DNA of 64,000 nucleotides, taken from assembly GCA_900548385.1 (NCBI GenBank), contig URKJ01000003.1, positions 123,411 through 187,410 of the forward strand, read 5' to 3'. Shown here in pieces: positions 16,857-24,652 of the stretch. The stretch comes from an uncultured bacterium (GTDB taxonomy: Bacteria > Verrucomicrobiota > Lentisphaeria > Victivallales > UBA1829). Positions within the stretch are counted from its first letter, which is position 1. Each line of letters opens with the position of its first letter. The notes under the pieces were generated by a model. It was given only the letters and a program-made list of their open reading frames with translations. It did no database searches and was not told the DNA's origin. The position numbers were made by a program, and so were the translations under genes.

Positions 16857-18521
16857 TTACCAGGTTTCCCCGGTTTCCGCGTGCTTGCGGAGAATGTCCC
16901 GTTTGACTTTTCCGGAAAGGGTTTTCGGAAGAGTCTTGACAAACTCGATTTCCCGCGGATATTTATATGGAGCGCTGTGGTGCTTCGCATGCTGCTGCAG
17001 TTCGCGAACCAGAGATTCCGTCGGTTCATATCCCGGGTTGAGGATGATGTAGGCTTTGACTTTGGCTCCGCGGATCGGATCCGGGGCGCCCACGACGGCG
17101 ACTTCACAGCAGGCGGGGTGCGACATGAGCACTTCTTCCACTTCCAGAGGACCGATACGGTAGCCGGAGCTCTTGATGATGTCGTCACTGCGTCCGACAA
17201 AGAAGAGGTAGCCTTTTTCGTTCATGTAGGCTTTGTCGCCGGTGTAATAGAAGCCGTTGATGAAACTCTTCTGGTTTTCCTCTTCGTTGAAGAGATATTT
17301 ATCCATGAGACCGACCGGGCGGTGTTCCGGATCGACTTTGACCGCGATTCTGCCGGGTTCGCCGGCGGGGACCGGCTTGCCGTTGTCATCGTGCAGTTCC
17401 AGATGCCAGCCGGGAGCGGGCTGTCCCATGGAACCCGGCTGTGTGGGGATGTCGATGAAGTTGCCGACCATGCAGACCGTTTCCGTCTGTCCGTAAGCCT
17501 CGCGGATGGTCAGGCCGGTTCCCTCTTTCCAGAGGCGGATCGTGTCCACATTGAGGGCTTCGCCCGCGCTGGTGCACTTTTTCAGTTCAGAAAGATCAAA
17601 GCGCTTGAGATCGTTGATGACGATCATGCGGTAGACGGTCGGAGGCGCACAGAAAGAGGTGATCTGATATTTTTCGAGCACCGGCAGAATCTCGTCCGGC
17701 AGGAATTTGCCGCGGATATCGTAAATGAAGACGCAGCAGCCGACGATCCACTGACCGAAGTAGTTGCCCCAGAGGTTTTTTGCCCATCCGGCGTCGCTGA
17801 GGGAATAGTGGAGATCGTTTTTATTGAGTCCGTGCCACATTTCCGCTGTGATGCGGTGTCCGAGCGGATAGGCATGAGTATGCTGAACGACTTTCTGCAT
17901 TTTGCTCGTTCCGGAGGTGAACGAAAGAAGCAGGGGATCGGAGCTTTTGGTGCGGACTTGCGTCGGAGTCTTGACGCGGGTGCGGGAGAGCGGCATTCCC
18001 TTGATCTCCTGCGGGTAGCTGAGCCAGTTTTTACGTTCCCCGTCCACGATCATGCGGAAGTTCAGCAACGGACAGTCGTCATAAATCTCATCGAACTTAT
18101 GTGCGTTTTCCTGATCGCTGATGACAACTTTGAATTTTCCGTACAGCAGCCGCTGTTTGAGATCTTCCGGGGTGAGCAGAGCGGGGGAGGAGCATTGAAC
18201 CGCACCGAGTTTCATCAGCGCAAGCGAGAAGATCCACCATTCGGGAATACGGGGCAGCATGATGAATACGCGGTCGCCTTTGGAGACTCCGTGTTTGAAC
18301 AGCAGGTTTGCCGCCTGATTGGAGAGGCGGCTGAAATCAAAATAAGTAAGTTTCCGTTCGCGTCCCTGTTGATTGACCCAGATCATCGCAAGACGATTGC
18401 GTTCCTTTTCCGCCCATTTATCAACAACATCATAGGCAAAATTGTAATATTCCGGTACTTCAATTCCGTGTTTCCGCAGTTGTGCAACGGACGCCAAATC
18501 TTCTTCAGGAAACTGGTTCAT
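16857..18521 (-). CDS. Acyl-CoA synthetase (AMP-forming, ACSM-like)
   Basis: A 554-residue adenylate-forming enzyme that activates a carboxylic acid to its CoA thioester. The phosphate loop reads SFTSGTSKMQKV, the A5-type region AYGQTETV, the hinge/adenylation motif YYTGDKAYMNE, and the C-terminal GRSDDIIKSSGYRIGP carries the lid-domain residues. A near-C-terminal SGKVKRDIL holds the catalytic lysine. The central sequence (SDAGWAKNLWG) is the medium-chain/acetyl-CoA synthetase-like branch, so short or medium fatty acids are the best guess. It starts the minus-strand run that continues with rsmE. Confidence 0.85.
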   Translation of the reverse strand: MNQFPEEDLASVAQLRKHGIEVPEYYNFAYDVVDKWAEKERNRLAMIWVNQQGRERKLTYFDFSRLSNQAANLLFKHGVSKGDRVFIMLPRIPEWWIFSLALMKLGAVQCSSPALLTPEDLKQRLLYGKFKVVISDQENAHKFDEIYDDCPLLNFRMIVDGERKNWLSYPQEIKGMPLSRTRVKTPTQVRTKSSDPLLLSFTSGTSKMQKVVQHTHAYPLGHRITAEMWHGLNKNDLHYSLSDAGWAKNLWGNYFGQWIVGCCVFIYDIRGKFLPDEILPVLEKYQITSFCAPPTVYRMIVINDLKRFDLSELKKCTSAGEALNVDTIRLWKEGTGLTIREAYGQTETVCMVGNFIDIPTQPGSMGQPAPGWHLELHDDNGKPVPAGEPGRIAVKVDPEHRPVGLMDKYLFNEEENQKSFINGFYYTGDKAYMNEKGYLFFVGRSDDIIKSSGYRIGPLEVEEVLMSHPACCEVAVVGAPDPIRGAKVKAYIILNPGYEPTESLVRELQQHAKHHSAPYKYPREIEFVKTLPKTLSGKVKRDILRKHAETGETW

Positions 18522-18646
18522 TTCCCAATCCTCTATAGTTGTTTCATGTGATTCTATTCTGATAATTTACCCTGAAAACAGCGGAATGCAATGCGGGGCA
18601 TTAAAATTTTACAAGTTTTTTCTTTACGATCCGGGGATGGATCGCG

Positions 18647-19615
18647 TTATTTCCACGGGAAATGACAGGCGCAGAAATGACCCGGCCGTCCGGAGGCGTC
18701 GGCAAGCGGCGGTTCTTCCTGTTCGCAAACCGGCTGCCGGTATGGACAGCGCGGGTGAAAACGGCAGCCGTGCGGCGGATTCAGCGGAGAGGGAACGTCG
18801 CCTGTCAGGATGATCCGTTTTTCCCGGTCCGGAACGATCGTCGGGACCGCGGAGAGCAATGCCTGTGTGTAGGGATGACCCGGATTCGAGCAGAGTTCAT
18901 GAGCCGGAGCGGATTCCACCACTTTGCCGAGATACATGACCATGATCCGTGCGCTGATGTGTTCGACCACCGCGAGATCGTGCGCGATGAACAGCATGGC
19001 GAACCGCGTTTTCTTCTGGAGCTCCTGGAGCAGATTTACGATCTGCGCCTGAACGCTTACGTCCAACGCTGAGACCGGTTCATCCGCCACGATGAACTCC
19101 GGATTCACCGCCAGAGCGCGCGCAATGCCGATCCGCTGACGCTGTCCGCCGCTGAACTGATGCGGATGGCGTCCGGCGAGTTCGGGATTCAGACCGACCA
19201 GTTCCAGAAGCCGGGCAACAGATTCCGCCCGTTCTCCGGCGCTTTGGGCCGTATGCAGGCGCAGCGGCTCTTCCAGTGCGGAAAAGATCGTCATGCGGGG
19301 ATTGAGCGAACCGTAGGGATCCTGGAAGATCATCTGGAATTTGCCGCGCATCCGGCGGAGCTTTTCCCCGCGGAGAGCGCAGAGATCGGTTCCGTTGAGC
19401 AGAATGGAGCCGGAAGTCGGATCCTCCAAACGCACCAAAGCGCGTCCGAGCGTGCTTTTTCCGCAGCCGGATTCGCCGACGAGTCCGAGCGTTTCCCCGC
19501 GTTCCAGTTCAAAAGAAACGCCGTCCACGGCTTTGACGGAGCGCGGGGCGCCGAACAGATGTTCCGGGGGGACGGGATAATATTTTTTCAGATCCGTTAC
19601 AGAGAGGAGGGGCAT
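18647..19615 (-). CDS. OppF/DppF-type ABC transporter ATPase (orphan)
   Basis: A 322-residue nucleotide-binding subunit. Walker A is GESGCGKST (about 47-55), the signature motif FSGGQRQRIGIARAL, Walker B FIVADEPVSALD, and the C-terminal zone has the oligopeptide-family extension with a Cys-rich CRFHPRCPYRQ. It would power import of peptides or nickel together with a second ATPase, two permeases and a binding protein. None of those is in this window. Its first codons overlap the end of the HD gene by 19 bp, so it is cotranscribed with RNA-metabolism genes. It may serve a permease encoded elsewhere. Confidence 0.85.
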   Translation of the reverse strand: MPLLSVTDLKKYYPVPPEHLFGAPRSVKAVDGVSFELERGETLGLVGESGCGKSTLGRALVRLEDPTSGSILLNGTDLCALRGEKLRRMRGKFQMIFQDPYGSLNPRMTIFSALEEPLRLHTAQSAGERAESVARLLELVGLNPELAGRHPHQFSGGQRQRIGIARALAVNPEFIVADEPVSALDVSVQAQIVNLLQELQKKTRFAMLFIAHDLAVVEHISARIMVMYLGKVVESAPAHELCSNPGHPYTQALLSAVPTIVPDREKRIILTGDVPSPLNPPHGCRFHPRCPYRQPVCEQEEPPLADASGRPGHFCACHFPWK

Positions 19616-20382
19616 TTGAGACGCTCCGTTGCTGCGGTGAGGATCTTGTCGAAAACCGGATCTTCCGGCAGATATGTGCGGAGTCTTCCGTAGAAATTCT
19701 GTTCCAGCATGATCCGGCGGGAGGCGGGAAAAGAGATGTCGGCCACCCAGCTGAAAAGACAGGTTTTGAAATCGTTTTCATTGCGGATCATCCGATAGGA
19801 GGTCGGGGATCCGGCGAGGACCGCACGGATGATTTCCTGCGAGACTTCCGTTCCCGTGTTCTGACTCAGACTGATGAGGGATTCGTCATGAATGATCAGT
19901 TCTCCGGCGAAATAGCGGAGCACCAGGTCGAGAATGGCAAGTTTATCCGCATCGCGGGTCAGGCGTGCGAACCGCAAAGCGCCGGGCGCGAGCACGTCGT
20001 CGGGAATCGCGATTTTGTTATGAAATTCAACCGCCGCCGCAACCGTGATCCGCTGTGCCGGCGTAAGGTCTTTCAGCAGGTCCTGCGCGAACAGGATACG
20101 AACCGCTTCGGTGCCGTGGTCGAATCCGGAAAGATAATCGTTGAACGTGTTGAAGCGTTTTACCTGTTCAAACCGTGCGATGTCATGAAACAGCGCGCAG
20201 AGAGAGGCGAGAAAACGGGTATCGTCGTCGAACCGTTCCCCGTCGGCGATGAGCCCGGCAAACCGGACCACATCGAACGTGTGATCCAGTTTGCACTGCA
20301 TGGCGTCGATCAGCGAACCGTCCGCCGTGCGGTAAGTATCCACATAGCGGCTGAAACGGTCTGCATAATCGGAAAAGGTCAT
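19597..20382 (-). CDS. HD-domain hydrolase
   Basis: The 261-residue protein has an HD phosphohydrolase domain: a first histidine in KLDHTF (about residue 29), LCALFHDIARFEQ giving the HD pair near residue 89, and the family's distal aspartate in TRDADKLAILD. Such proteins cleave nucleotides or cyclic nucleotides with a metal. The ATG overlaps the rny stop (ATGA), so it is translated with RNase Y. The substrate is unknown. The match is to uncharacterised HD proteins rather than to RelA/SpoT or dGTPase. Confidence 0.8.
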   Translation of the reverse strand: MTFSDYADRFSRYVDTYRTADGSLIDAMQCKLDHTFDVVRFAGLIADGERFDDDTRFLASLCALFHDIARFEQVKRFNTFNDYLSGFDHGTEAVRILFAQDLLKDLTPAQRITVAAAVEFHNKIAIPDDVLAPGALRFARLTRDADKLAILDLVLRYFAGELIIHDESLISLSQNTGTEVSQEIIRAVLAGSPTSYRMIRNENDFKTCLFSWVADISFPASRRIMLEQNFYGRLRTYLPEDPVFDKILTAATERLKCPSSL

Positions 20383-21929
20383 TTCGCATACTCCACGGAG
20401 CGGGTTTCGCGAATGATGGAGACTTTGATCTGACCGGGATAGTTCATTTCCTTTTCGATCCTTGCGCAGATGTCGCGCGCCATGACCTGAGCCTGATTTT
20501 CGCTGATCTTTTCCGGCTGGACCACGACGCGGATCTCGCGTCCCGCCTGAAGGGCGAAGCAGGATTCGACACCGGAGAAGTCATTGGCGATCGTCTCCAG
20601 CTGTTCCAGACGCTTGAGATAGAGCTCGGTCGTTTCGCTGCGGGCTCCCGGACGGGATGCGCTGAGGGCGTCGCAAGCGTTCGTAAGGGCGGCGTAAACC
20701 GTGGTTCCTTCCACTTCGCCGTGGTGTGCGGCAACGGCGTTGATGACGTCTTTCGCTTCATTATATTTCCGCAGAATGTCGGCGCCGATGGCGGCATGTG
20801 TGCCTTCAATCTCGTGATCGACAGCTTTTCCGATGTCGTGGAACAGACCGATCCGGCGTGCTTTCTGCTCGTCGAGTCCGAGTTCCGCGGCAATGGCGCC
20901 CATGAACGCCGCCGTTTCGATCGAGTGTTTCAGTACGTTCTGCGAGAAGCTGAACCGGAAGTGGAGGCGGCCGAGAAGCGGCAGGAGCGCTTTGGGGACT
21001 CCCTGAACGGAAGCGTCGAGCACGGCTTTTTCTCCATATTCAAACAGTTCGTCGTCGATTTCCTTGCGGATCTTTTTGACGAGTTCTTCGATACGGGTCG
21101 GATGAATGCGTCCGTCGGAGATCAGTTTTTCGAGCAGACGGCGCGCGGTTTCCTTGCGGATCGGGTCGAAGCAGGAGATCACGACCGCTTCCGGGGTGTC
21201 GTCGATGAGAATATTGACGCCTGTTGCGGCTTCGAGGGCGCGGATGTTGCGCCCTTCGCGTCCGATGATGCGGCCTTTCATTTCGTCGGTCGGCAGGGGG
21301 ATGGTGGCGGTGGTGCGCTCATAGGTGCAGTCGCCCGCATAACGCTGGATCGCGGAGATCATGAGTTTCTGCGATTCGCGTTCGGCGCGCTGTTTGGCTT
21401 CATCGAGCGTATTGCGGATCAGGATTCCGCATTCGTTTTCCACTTCGCCTTTGAGTTTTTCGAGGATCAGCCCCTTGGCGGTTTCGCGATCCATGCCGGA
21501 AATGCGTTCCAGTTCCGTGACCTGGTTGGCGAACAATTTTTTCAGTTCCTCTTCCTTTCCGGAGAGACGCTCTTTGAGGACTTCGACGTCGTGTTCCTTC
21601 TTTTCAATATTGCGGACTTTCGCATCGAGAGAATCCTCTTTGCGTTCGATGTTCTCCTCTTTCTGTGCGAGACGTTTTTCCGCAGCCAGCTGTTCGCGGC
21701 GGCGGTCGCGGATCTCATCTTCGAACGCTTCTTTGAGTTTGACGACGTCGGCTTTGGCGGTTACGCGGGCTTCGCGGAGGATCTGGTCGGCCTCTTTTTT
21801 CGCGTCATGCTTCATTTTTTCCGTTTCGGCGACAACGCGGGAACCGGTTGCTTTCGCATACGCGACACACGCCAGATACCCGATGACACATCCGCCTGCC
21901 AATGCAGCGGCAATCCATACAGCAATCAT
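20379..21929 (-). CDS. rny: Ribonuclease Y
   Basis: A 516-residue endoribonuclease that starts mRNA decay at the membrane. It has one N-terminal transmembrane segment (residues 2-24), a long charged coiled coil (about 30-190), a KH domain with GREGRNIRALEAATG near 220, and an HD domain with LFHDIGKAVDHE near 360. The order and length are typical. It shares four bases with each neighbour, the formyl-THF cyclo-ligase upstream and the HD protein downstream, which argues for translational coupling. Confidence 0.95.
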   Translation of the reverse strand: MIAVWIAAALAGGCVIGYLACVAYAKATGSRVVAETEKMKHDAKKEADQILREARVTAKADVVKLKEAFEDEIRDRRREQLAAEKRLAQKEENIERKEDSLDAKVRNIEKKEHDVEVLKERLSGKEEELKKLFANQVTELERISGMDRETAKGLILEKLKGEVENECGILIRNTLDEAKQRAERESQKLMISAIQRYAGDCTYERTTATIPLPTDEMKGRIIGREGRNIRALEAATGVNILIDDTPEAVVISCFDPIRKETARRLLEKLISDGRIHPTRIEELVKKIRKEIDDELFEYGEKAVLDASVQGVPKALLPLLGRLHFRFSFSQNVLKHSIETAAFMGAIAAELGLDEQKARRIGLFHDIGKAVDHEIEGTHAAIGADILRKYNEAKDVINAVAAHHGEVEGTTVYAALTNACDALSASRPGARSETTELYLKRLEQLETIANDFSGVESCFALQAGREIRVVVQPEKISENQAQVMARDICARIEKEMNYPGQIKVSIIRETRSVEYAK

Positions 21930-22582
21930 AGTATTTCCCTCATTTCATTTACGGAGCTTTCCGGCATCTGCCGTCCGGCCCCCGGTTCTGCACCCGCTGC
22001 AGCGGATGCCTGTTTTTCGCAGCGCCGGACCGCGGCCTCCGTGACGATCAGGTCGAGCCTGACGTCATGGTGTTCCGTCGGCAGCACAAGACACTGCTGA
22101 CATTCATAGAAGATGCCGAGTGCTGTCGCGCATCCTCTTCCATTCAGGATTCTGTCATAAATTCCCCCGCCGCGTCCGAGACGGTTCAATCCGTCATCGA
22201 ACGCCACGCCGGGAACCAGAAACAGTACGTTTCCAGCCGGAATATATTCTTCTGCGGGACGTGTCGAGACCGGCTCCATGAGCCCCCACTTTCCGGGGGC
22301 CAGCGTTGCGAGGTCCTCCTCGTCCACGAACGACAGAATATATTCGTTACCGTTCCATTTGGGCAGACAGGCACGGCGACCTTTTTTCAGGGCTTTCCGG
22401 ATCAGCGGGAGCACATCGGGTTCCGTGCCGTCCGTCACATATCCTGCAACGATTCCGGCATTACGGAACTCCGCCAGCCCTTCGACTGTGCGAATGATCG
22501 CCTGATCCGCTTTTCCGCGCGTATACGCAGAGAGCCCGGCCCTGATTCTCAAATATTCCCGGCGCAGTGATTTCTTATCCAT
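21926..22582 (-). CDS. 5-formyltetrahydrofolate cyclo-ligase
   Basis: The 218-residue protein converts 5-formyl-THF to 5,10-methenyl-THF with ATP. The ATP-binding motif RLGRGGGIYDR is present about two-thirds along, and the N-terminal KKSLRREYLRIR is the usual basic opening. I chose the ATG at 22582; the open frame extends 44 residues further, but that part shows no family similarity. It is the first recognised gene of the rny operon. The family is called FTHFS or YgfA; in many proteobacteria it lies behind the 6S RNA gene, but I could not support a 6S RNA here. Confidence 0.88.
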   Translation of the reverse strand: MDKKSLRREYLRIRAGLSAYTRGKADQAIIRTVEGLAEFRNAGIVAGYVTDGTEPDVLPLIRKALKKGRRACLPKWNGNEYILSFVDEEDLATLAPGKWGLMEPVSTRPAEEYIPAGNVLFLVPGVAFDDGLNRLGRGGGIYDRILNGRGCATALGIFYECQQCLVLPTEHHDVRLDLIVTEAAVRRCEKQASAAAGAEPGAGRQMPESSVNEMREIL

Positions 22583-22757
22583 TGCTCCGGGCCTTCTTGA
22601 AAAATCCGATGTCCGCAGCGGGAGAAAACGGCAGGTGCGGGAGAAAGGAGCCGCAAACCGGGGTGCCGGGTGCGTTTCCGGAAAAAGATCGTTTTGAAAT
22701 ATAACCGGAGACACGGACCGTTCCGCATGCCGCCGACTCTTTTATCTGCTCCATCAT
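22575..22757 (-). CDS. Possible short leader ORF before the cyclo-ligase
   Basis: An ATG-ATG start opens a 60-codon frame whose TAA stop overlaps the cyclo-ligase ATG, a layout that fits translational coupling. The product is rich in Gly, Pro, Ser and Phe and matches nothing I recognise. An AGGTGA sequence lies only 0-3 bases before the two ATGs, closer than usual. It is listed as a possibility only, since short frames of this size are common by chance. Confidence 0.22.
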   Translation of the reverse strand: MMEQIKESAACGTVRVSGYISKRSFSGNAPGTPVCGSFLPHLPFSPAADIGFFKKARSNG

Positions 22758-23187
22758 TCACCTGTTCAGGCGTTTTGCGGAGACCCCGGACCTTCTGTTC
22801 ATCACAGAATAAAAAACAGGTTTCGCTCTGAAAGCTGAAAAGGGAAACCGGTTCCCGTTTTCATTTCCTCATTCCATTACGTTATTGTCTTTATACAAAA
22901 ATGAACTCAAATCCATATTGGATCACCATCAAACGCCGTAATGTTTTCCCGTCTTCCGGTCAACGGATTCCGGGTCATTTCTTACGACTATATCAACGTC
23001 CGGCGTCAAGCCGGACTCCTTATACTGTAATAATACCCTGATATTTGAAAAATAAAAGCCCTGAAACGATTTTTTTTTGTAACTTTTTTAATATTTTTTT
23101 CCGGCAGCTCTTTTTTTCTGTGATTTTTTCGCGTTTGAGCCTTGCATTTTCCTCTTTCCGCGTTATTTTATGCAACTGTTGAACGAC
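22583..23187. other. 605-bp intergenic region before tRNA-Thr
   Basis: Apart from the possible leader ORF and the tRNA promoter, no gene is visible. On the minus strand, 22697-22789 can pair CCGGGG with CUCCGG and CCGCA with UGCGG around an inner CGCC/GGCG, so a structured leader upstream of the cyclo-ligase is possible. A small hairpin (TTCTGT/ACAGAA, 22796-22812) and a GTCCGGC/GCCGGAC hairpin (about 23000-23020) are also seen. The stretch 23065-23135 is dominated by runs of T. None of these matches an RNA family that I can name. Confidence 0.3.
23142..23169 (+). promoter_or_regulatory. Promoter of the tRNA-Thr gene
   Basis: TTGCAT (23142-23147) and TATTTT (23164-23169) are 16 bp apart and end 18 bp before the mature tRNA 5' end. 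Confidence 0.5.
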
Positions 23188-23262
23188 GCCAGCTTAGCTC
23201 AGGGGTAGAGCTACGCACTTGTAATGCGTAGGTCCTCGGTTCAAATCCGAGAGCTGGCTCCA
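23188..23262 (+). tRNA. tRNA-Thr (anticodon TGT)
   Basis: The 75-nt gene folds as a full cloverleaf. The acceptor stem GCCAGCT pairs with AGCTGGC, the D arm contains AGCTCAGGGGTAGAGCT, the anticodon stem ACGCA/TGCGT encloses the loop CTTGTAA, and the T arm has GGTTCAAATCC. The anticodon TGT reads ACA threonine codons. A discriminator T and an encoded CCA end complete it. It is transcribed alone or with the ArsC/Spx-like gene; a strong terminator follows 17 bp later. Confidence 0.95.
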
Positions 23263-23279
23263 TTTTTTTCAGAAAATCG

Positions 23280-23307
23280 CGCATTCTGTTGCAGAATGCG
23301 TTTTTTT
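23280..23307 (+). terminator. Terminator after tRNA-Thr
   Basis: A perfect 9-bp stem CGCATTCTG / CAGAATGCG with a TTG loop is followed by seven Ts. It ends the tRNA transcript; the next gene begins 21 bp further on and would depend on read-through. Confidence 0.88.
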
Positions 23308-23328
23308 GTACCCGGAGGGATTTTTAAG

Positions 23329-23691
23329 ATGAAGCCGCTTTTTCTCTGTTATCCGAAATGTTCCACCTGCCGCAAAGCAGAACAGTTTCTTGCGGAGCAC
23401 GGGATCGGGTTCACATTCCGCAATATTGCGGAGGACCGGCCCGGAGCCGATGAACTTGCGGAATGGATTGCCCGCAGCGGGCTGCCGCTCCGCCGTTTTT
23501 TCAATACCAGCGGACTCAAATACAAGGCGCTCGGATTGAAAGACCGGCTGGAGAGCATGAGCGAACAGGAACAAATCGCACTGTTGGCGTCGGACGGGAT
23601 GTTGGTGAAACGTCCGCTTCTGATCGCCGGAGATACGGTGCTTGTCGGTTTCAAAGCTGCGGAATGGGAAAAATTTGCGTCGCGCGCTTGA
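23329..23691 (+). CDS. ArsC/Spx-family thioredoxin-fold protein
   Basis: This 120-residue protein has the ArsC/Spx fold with a CSTCRKAEQFL redox motif starting at Cys11 and the family's RxxFNTSG and KRPLLI sequences. Related proteins are arsenate reductase-like YffB and the transcription factor Spx; the second Cys of the motif is present (CSTC). It does not show the RNA-polymerase-binding features that would let me call it Spx. The ATG follows CGGAGGGA. It is placed between the tRNA terminator and the MTA phosphorylase promoter. Confidence 0.8.
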   Translation: MKPLFLCYPKCSTCRKAEQFLAEHGIGFTFRNIAEDRPGADELAEWIARSGLPLRRFFNTSGLKYKALGLKDRLESMSEQEQIALLASDGMLVKRPLLIAGDTVLVGFKAAEWEKFASRA

Positions 23692-23716
23692 TAATTTCCG
23701 GTTTCGGGGTTATACT
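23688..23716 (+). promoter_or_regulatory. Promoter of the MTA phosphorylase gene
   Basis: TTGATA (23688-23693, overlapping the end of the preceding gene) and TATACT (23711-23716) are exactly 17 bp apart. A second TATAAT-like block follows at about 23730. The AAAGGGAG ribosome site precedes the ATG at 23759. Confidence 0.6.
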
Positions 23717-23758
23717 TCCCGACATACAGTATAATATTTCAAAGGGAGATACGGATTT

Positions 23759-24643
23759 ATGAAACTCGGAATCATCGGTGGAAGCGGGCTTTACGGAATT
23801 GACCATTTCAATGTCAGAAACAGCGGATTCGTGGAAACTCCGTTCGGTACAACCCAGTCACAGCTGCTGGAAGGCGATCTGAACGGCAACGAGGTGGTGT
23901 TTCTCGCCCGGCACGGAGCCCATCACCAGGTCGCGCCGCATGAGCTGAATCATCGCGCGAACATCTATGCGATGAAAAAGCTCGGCGTGACGCATGTTCT
24001 GAGTATTTCCGCGGTCGGAAGCCTGCGGGAAGACTACGCTCCGCGCGATGTGGTGATCGTGGATCAGTATTTCGACCGGACCACCAAGCATACTCCGAAT
24101 TCCTTTTTTGACGGCGGGACCGTTGCGCACATCAGTTTTGCAAGACCGGTCTGTGTGGAACTTTCGTCGCTTGCATGCCGTGCGGCGGAATCGGCGGTGC
24201 TTTCGGTGGACGCCGGACAGCGTCCGAAAGTTCACATGGGCGGAACGTATGTCAATATCGACGGACCCGCCTTTTCTACGATGGCGGAATCCCGTGTGTA
24301 CCGTCAGTGGGGATTGGATGTGATCGGCATGACCAATATGCCCGAAGCGAAACTGGCGCGGGAAGCCGGGCTCTGTTACGCCACGGTTGCAATGGTGACC
24401 GATTACGACAGTTGGCATTCCGAATTTGAACCGGTGACTGTTGACATGATTGTGGCGAATCTGAATGCGAATATCGCGCTTGCAAAGGAGATCGTGACGC
24501 AGGTGGCAAGTCAGTTCGCGTCGTTGAAACGGGAGTGCGAGTGCGCCCATGCCCTGGATTTCGCGATCATTACGCATAAGGAGGGGATCCCGGAGCAGAA
24601 ACTCCGCGAACTGGAGCTCATCATCGGCAAACGTCTTGACTGA
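23759..24643 (+). CDS. mtnP: 5'-methylthioadenosine phosphorylase
   Basis: A 294-residue purine nucleoside phosphorylase of the MTAP type, which splits methylthioadenosine, the by-product of polyamine synthesis, to adenine and methylthioribose 1-phosphate. GIIGGSGLYGI opens the protein, the phosphate site lies in FLARHGAHHQVAPHELNHRANI, and the family's GGTYVNIDGPAFSTMAES and NMPEAKLAREAG sequences follow. The chosen start has a strong ribosome site. It could act on methylthioinosine instead; the base-contacting residues were not compared. Confidence 0.9.
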   Translation: MKLGIIGGSGLYGIDHFNVRNSGFVETPFGTTQSQLLEGDLNGNEVVFLARHGAHHQVAPHELNHRANIYAMKKLGVTHVLSISAVGSLREDYAPRDVVIVDQYFDRTTKHTPNSFFDGGTVAHISFARPVCVELSSLACRAAESAVLSVDAGQRPKVHMGGTYVNIDGPAFSTMAESRVYRQWGLDVIGMTNMPEAKLAREAGLCYATVAMVTDYDSWHSEFEPVTVDMIVANLNANIALAKEIVTQVASQFASLKRECECAHALDFAIITHKEGIPEQKLRELELIIGKRLD

Positions 24644-24652
24644 ATATTCCGC

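Noticed and set aside
16194..18551. Very long plus-strand open frame over rsmE and the acyl-CoA synthetase
   Set aside because: It comes from codon bias of the minus-strand genes; the translation shows no recognisable protein features.
22583..22860. 6S RNA upstream of the formyl-THF cyclo-ligase
   Set aside because: The position is the one seen in proteobacteria, but the paired segments enclose only about 35 nt and the sequence lacks the long closing stem and central bubble.
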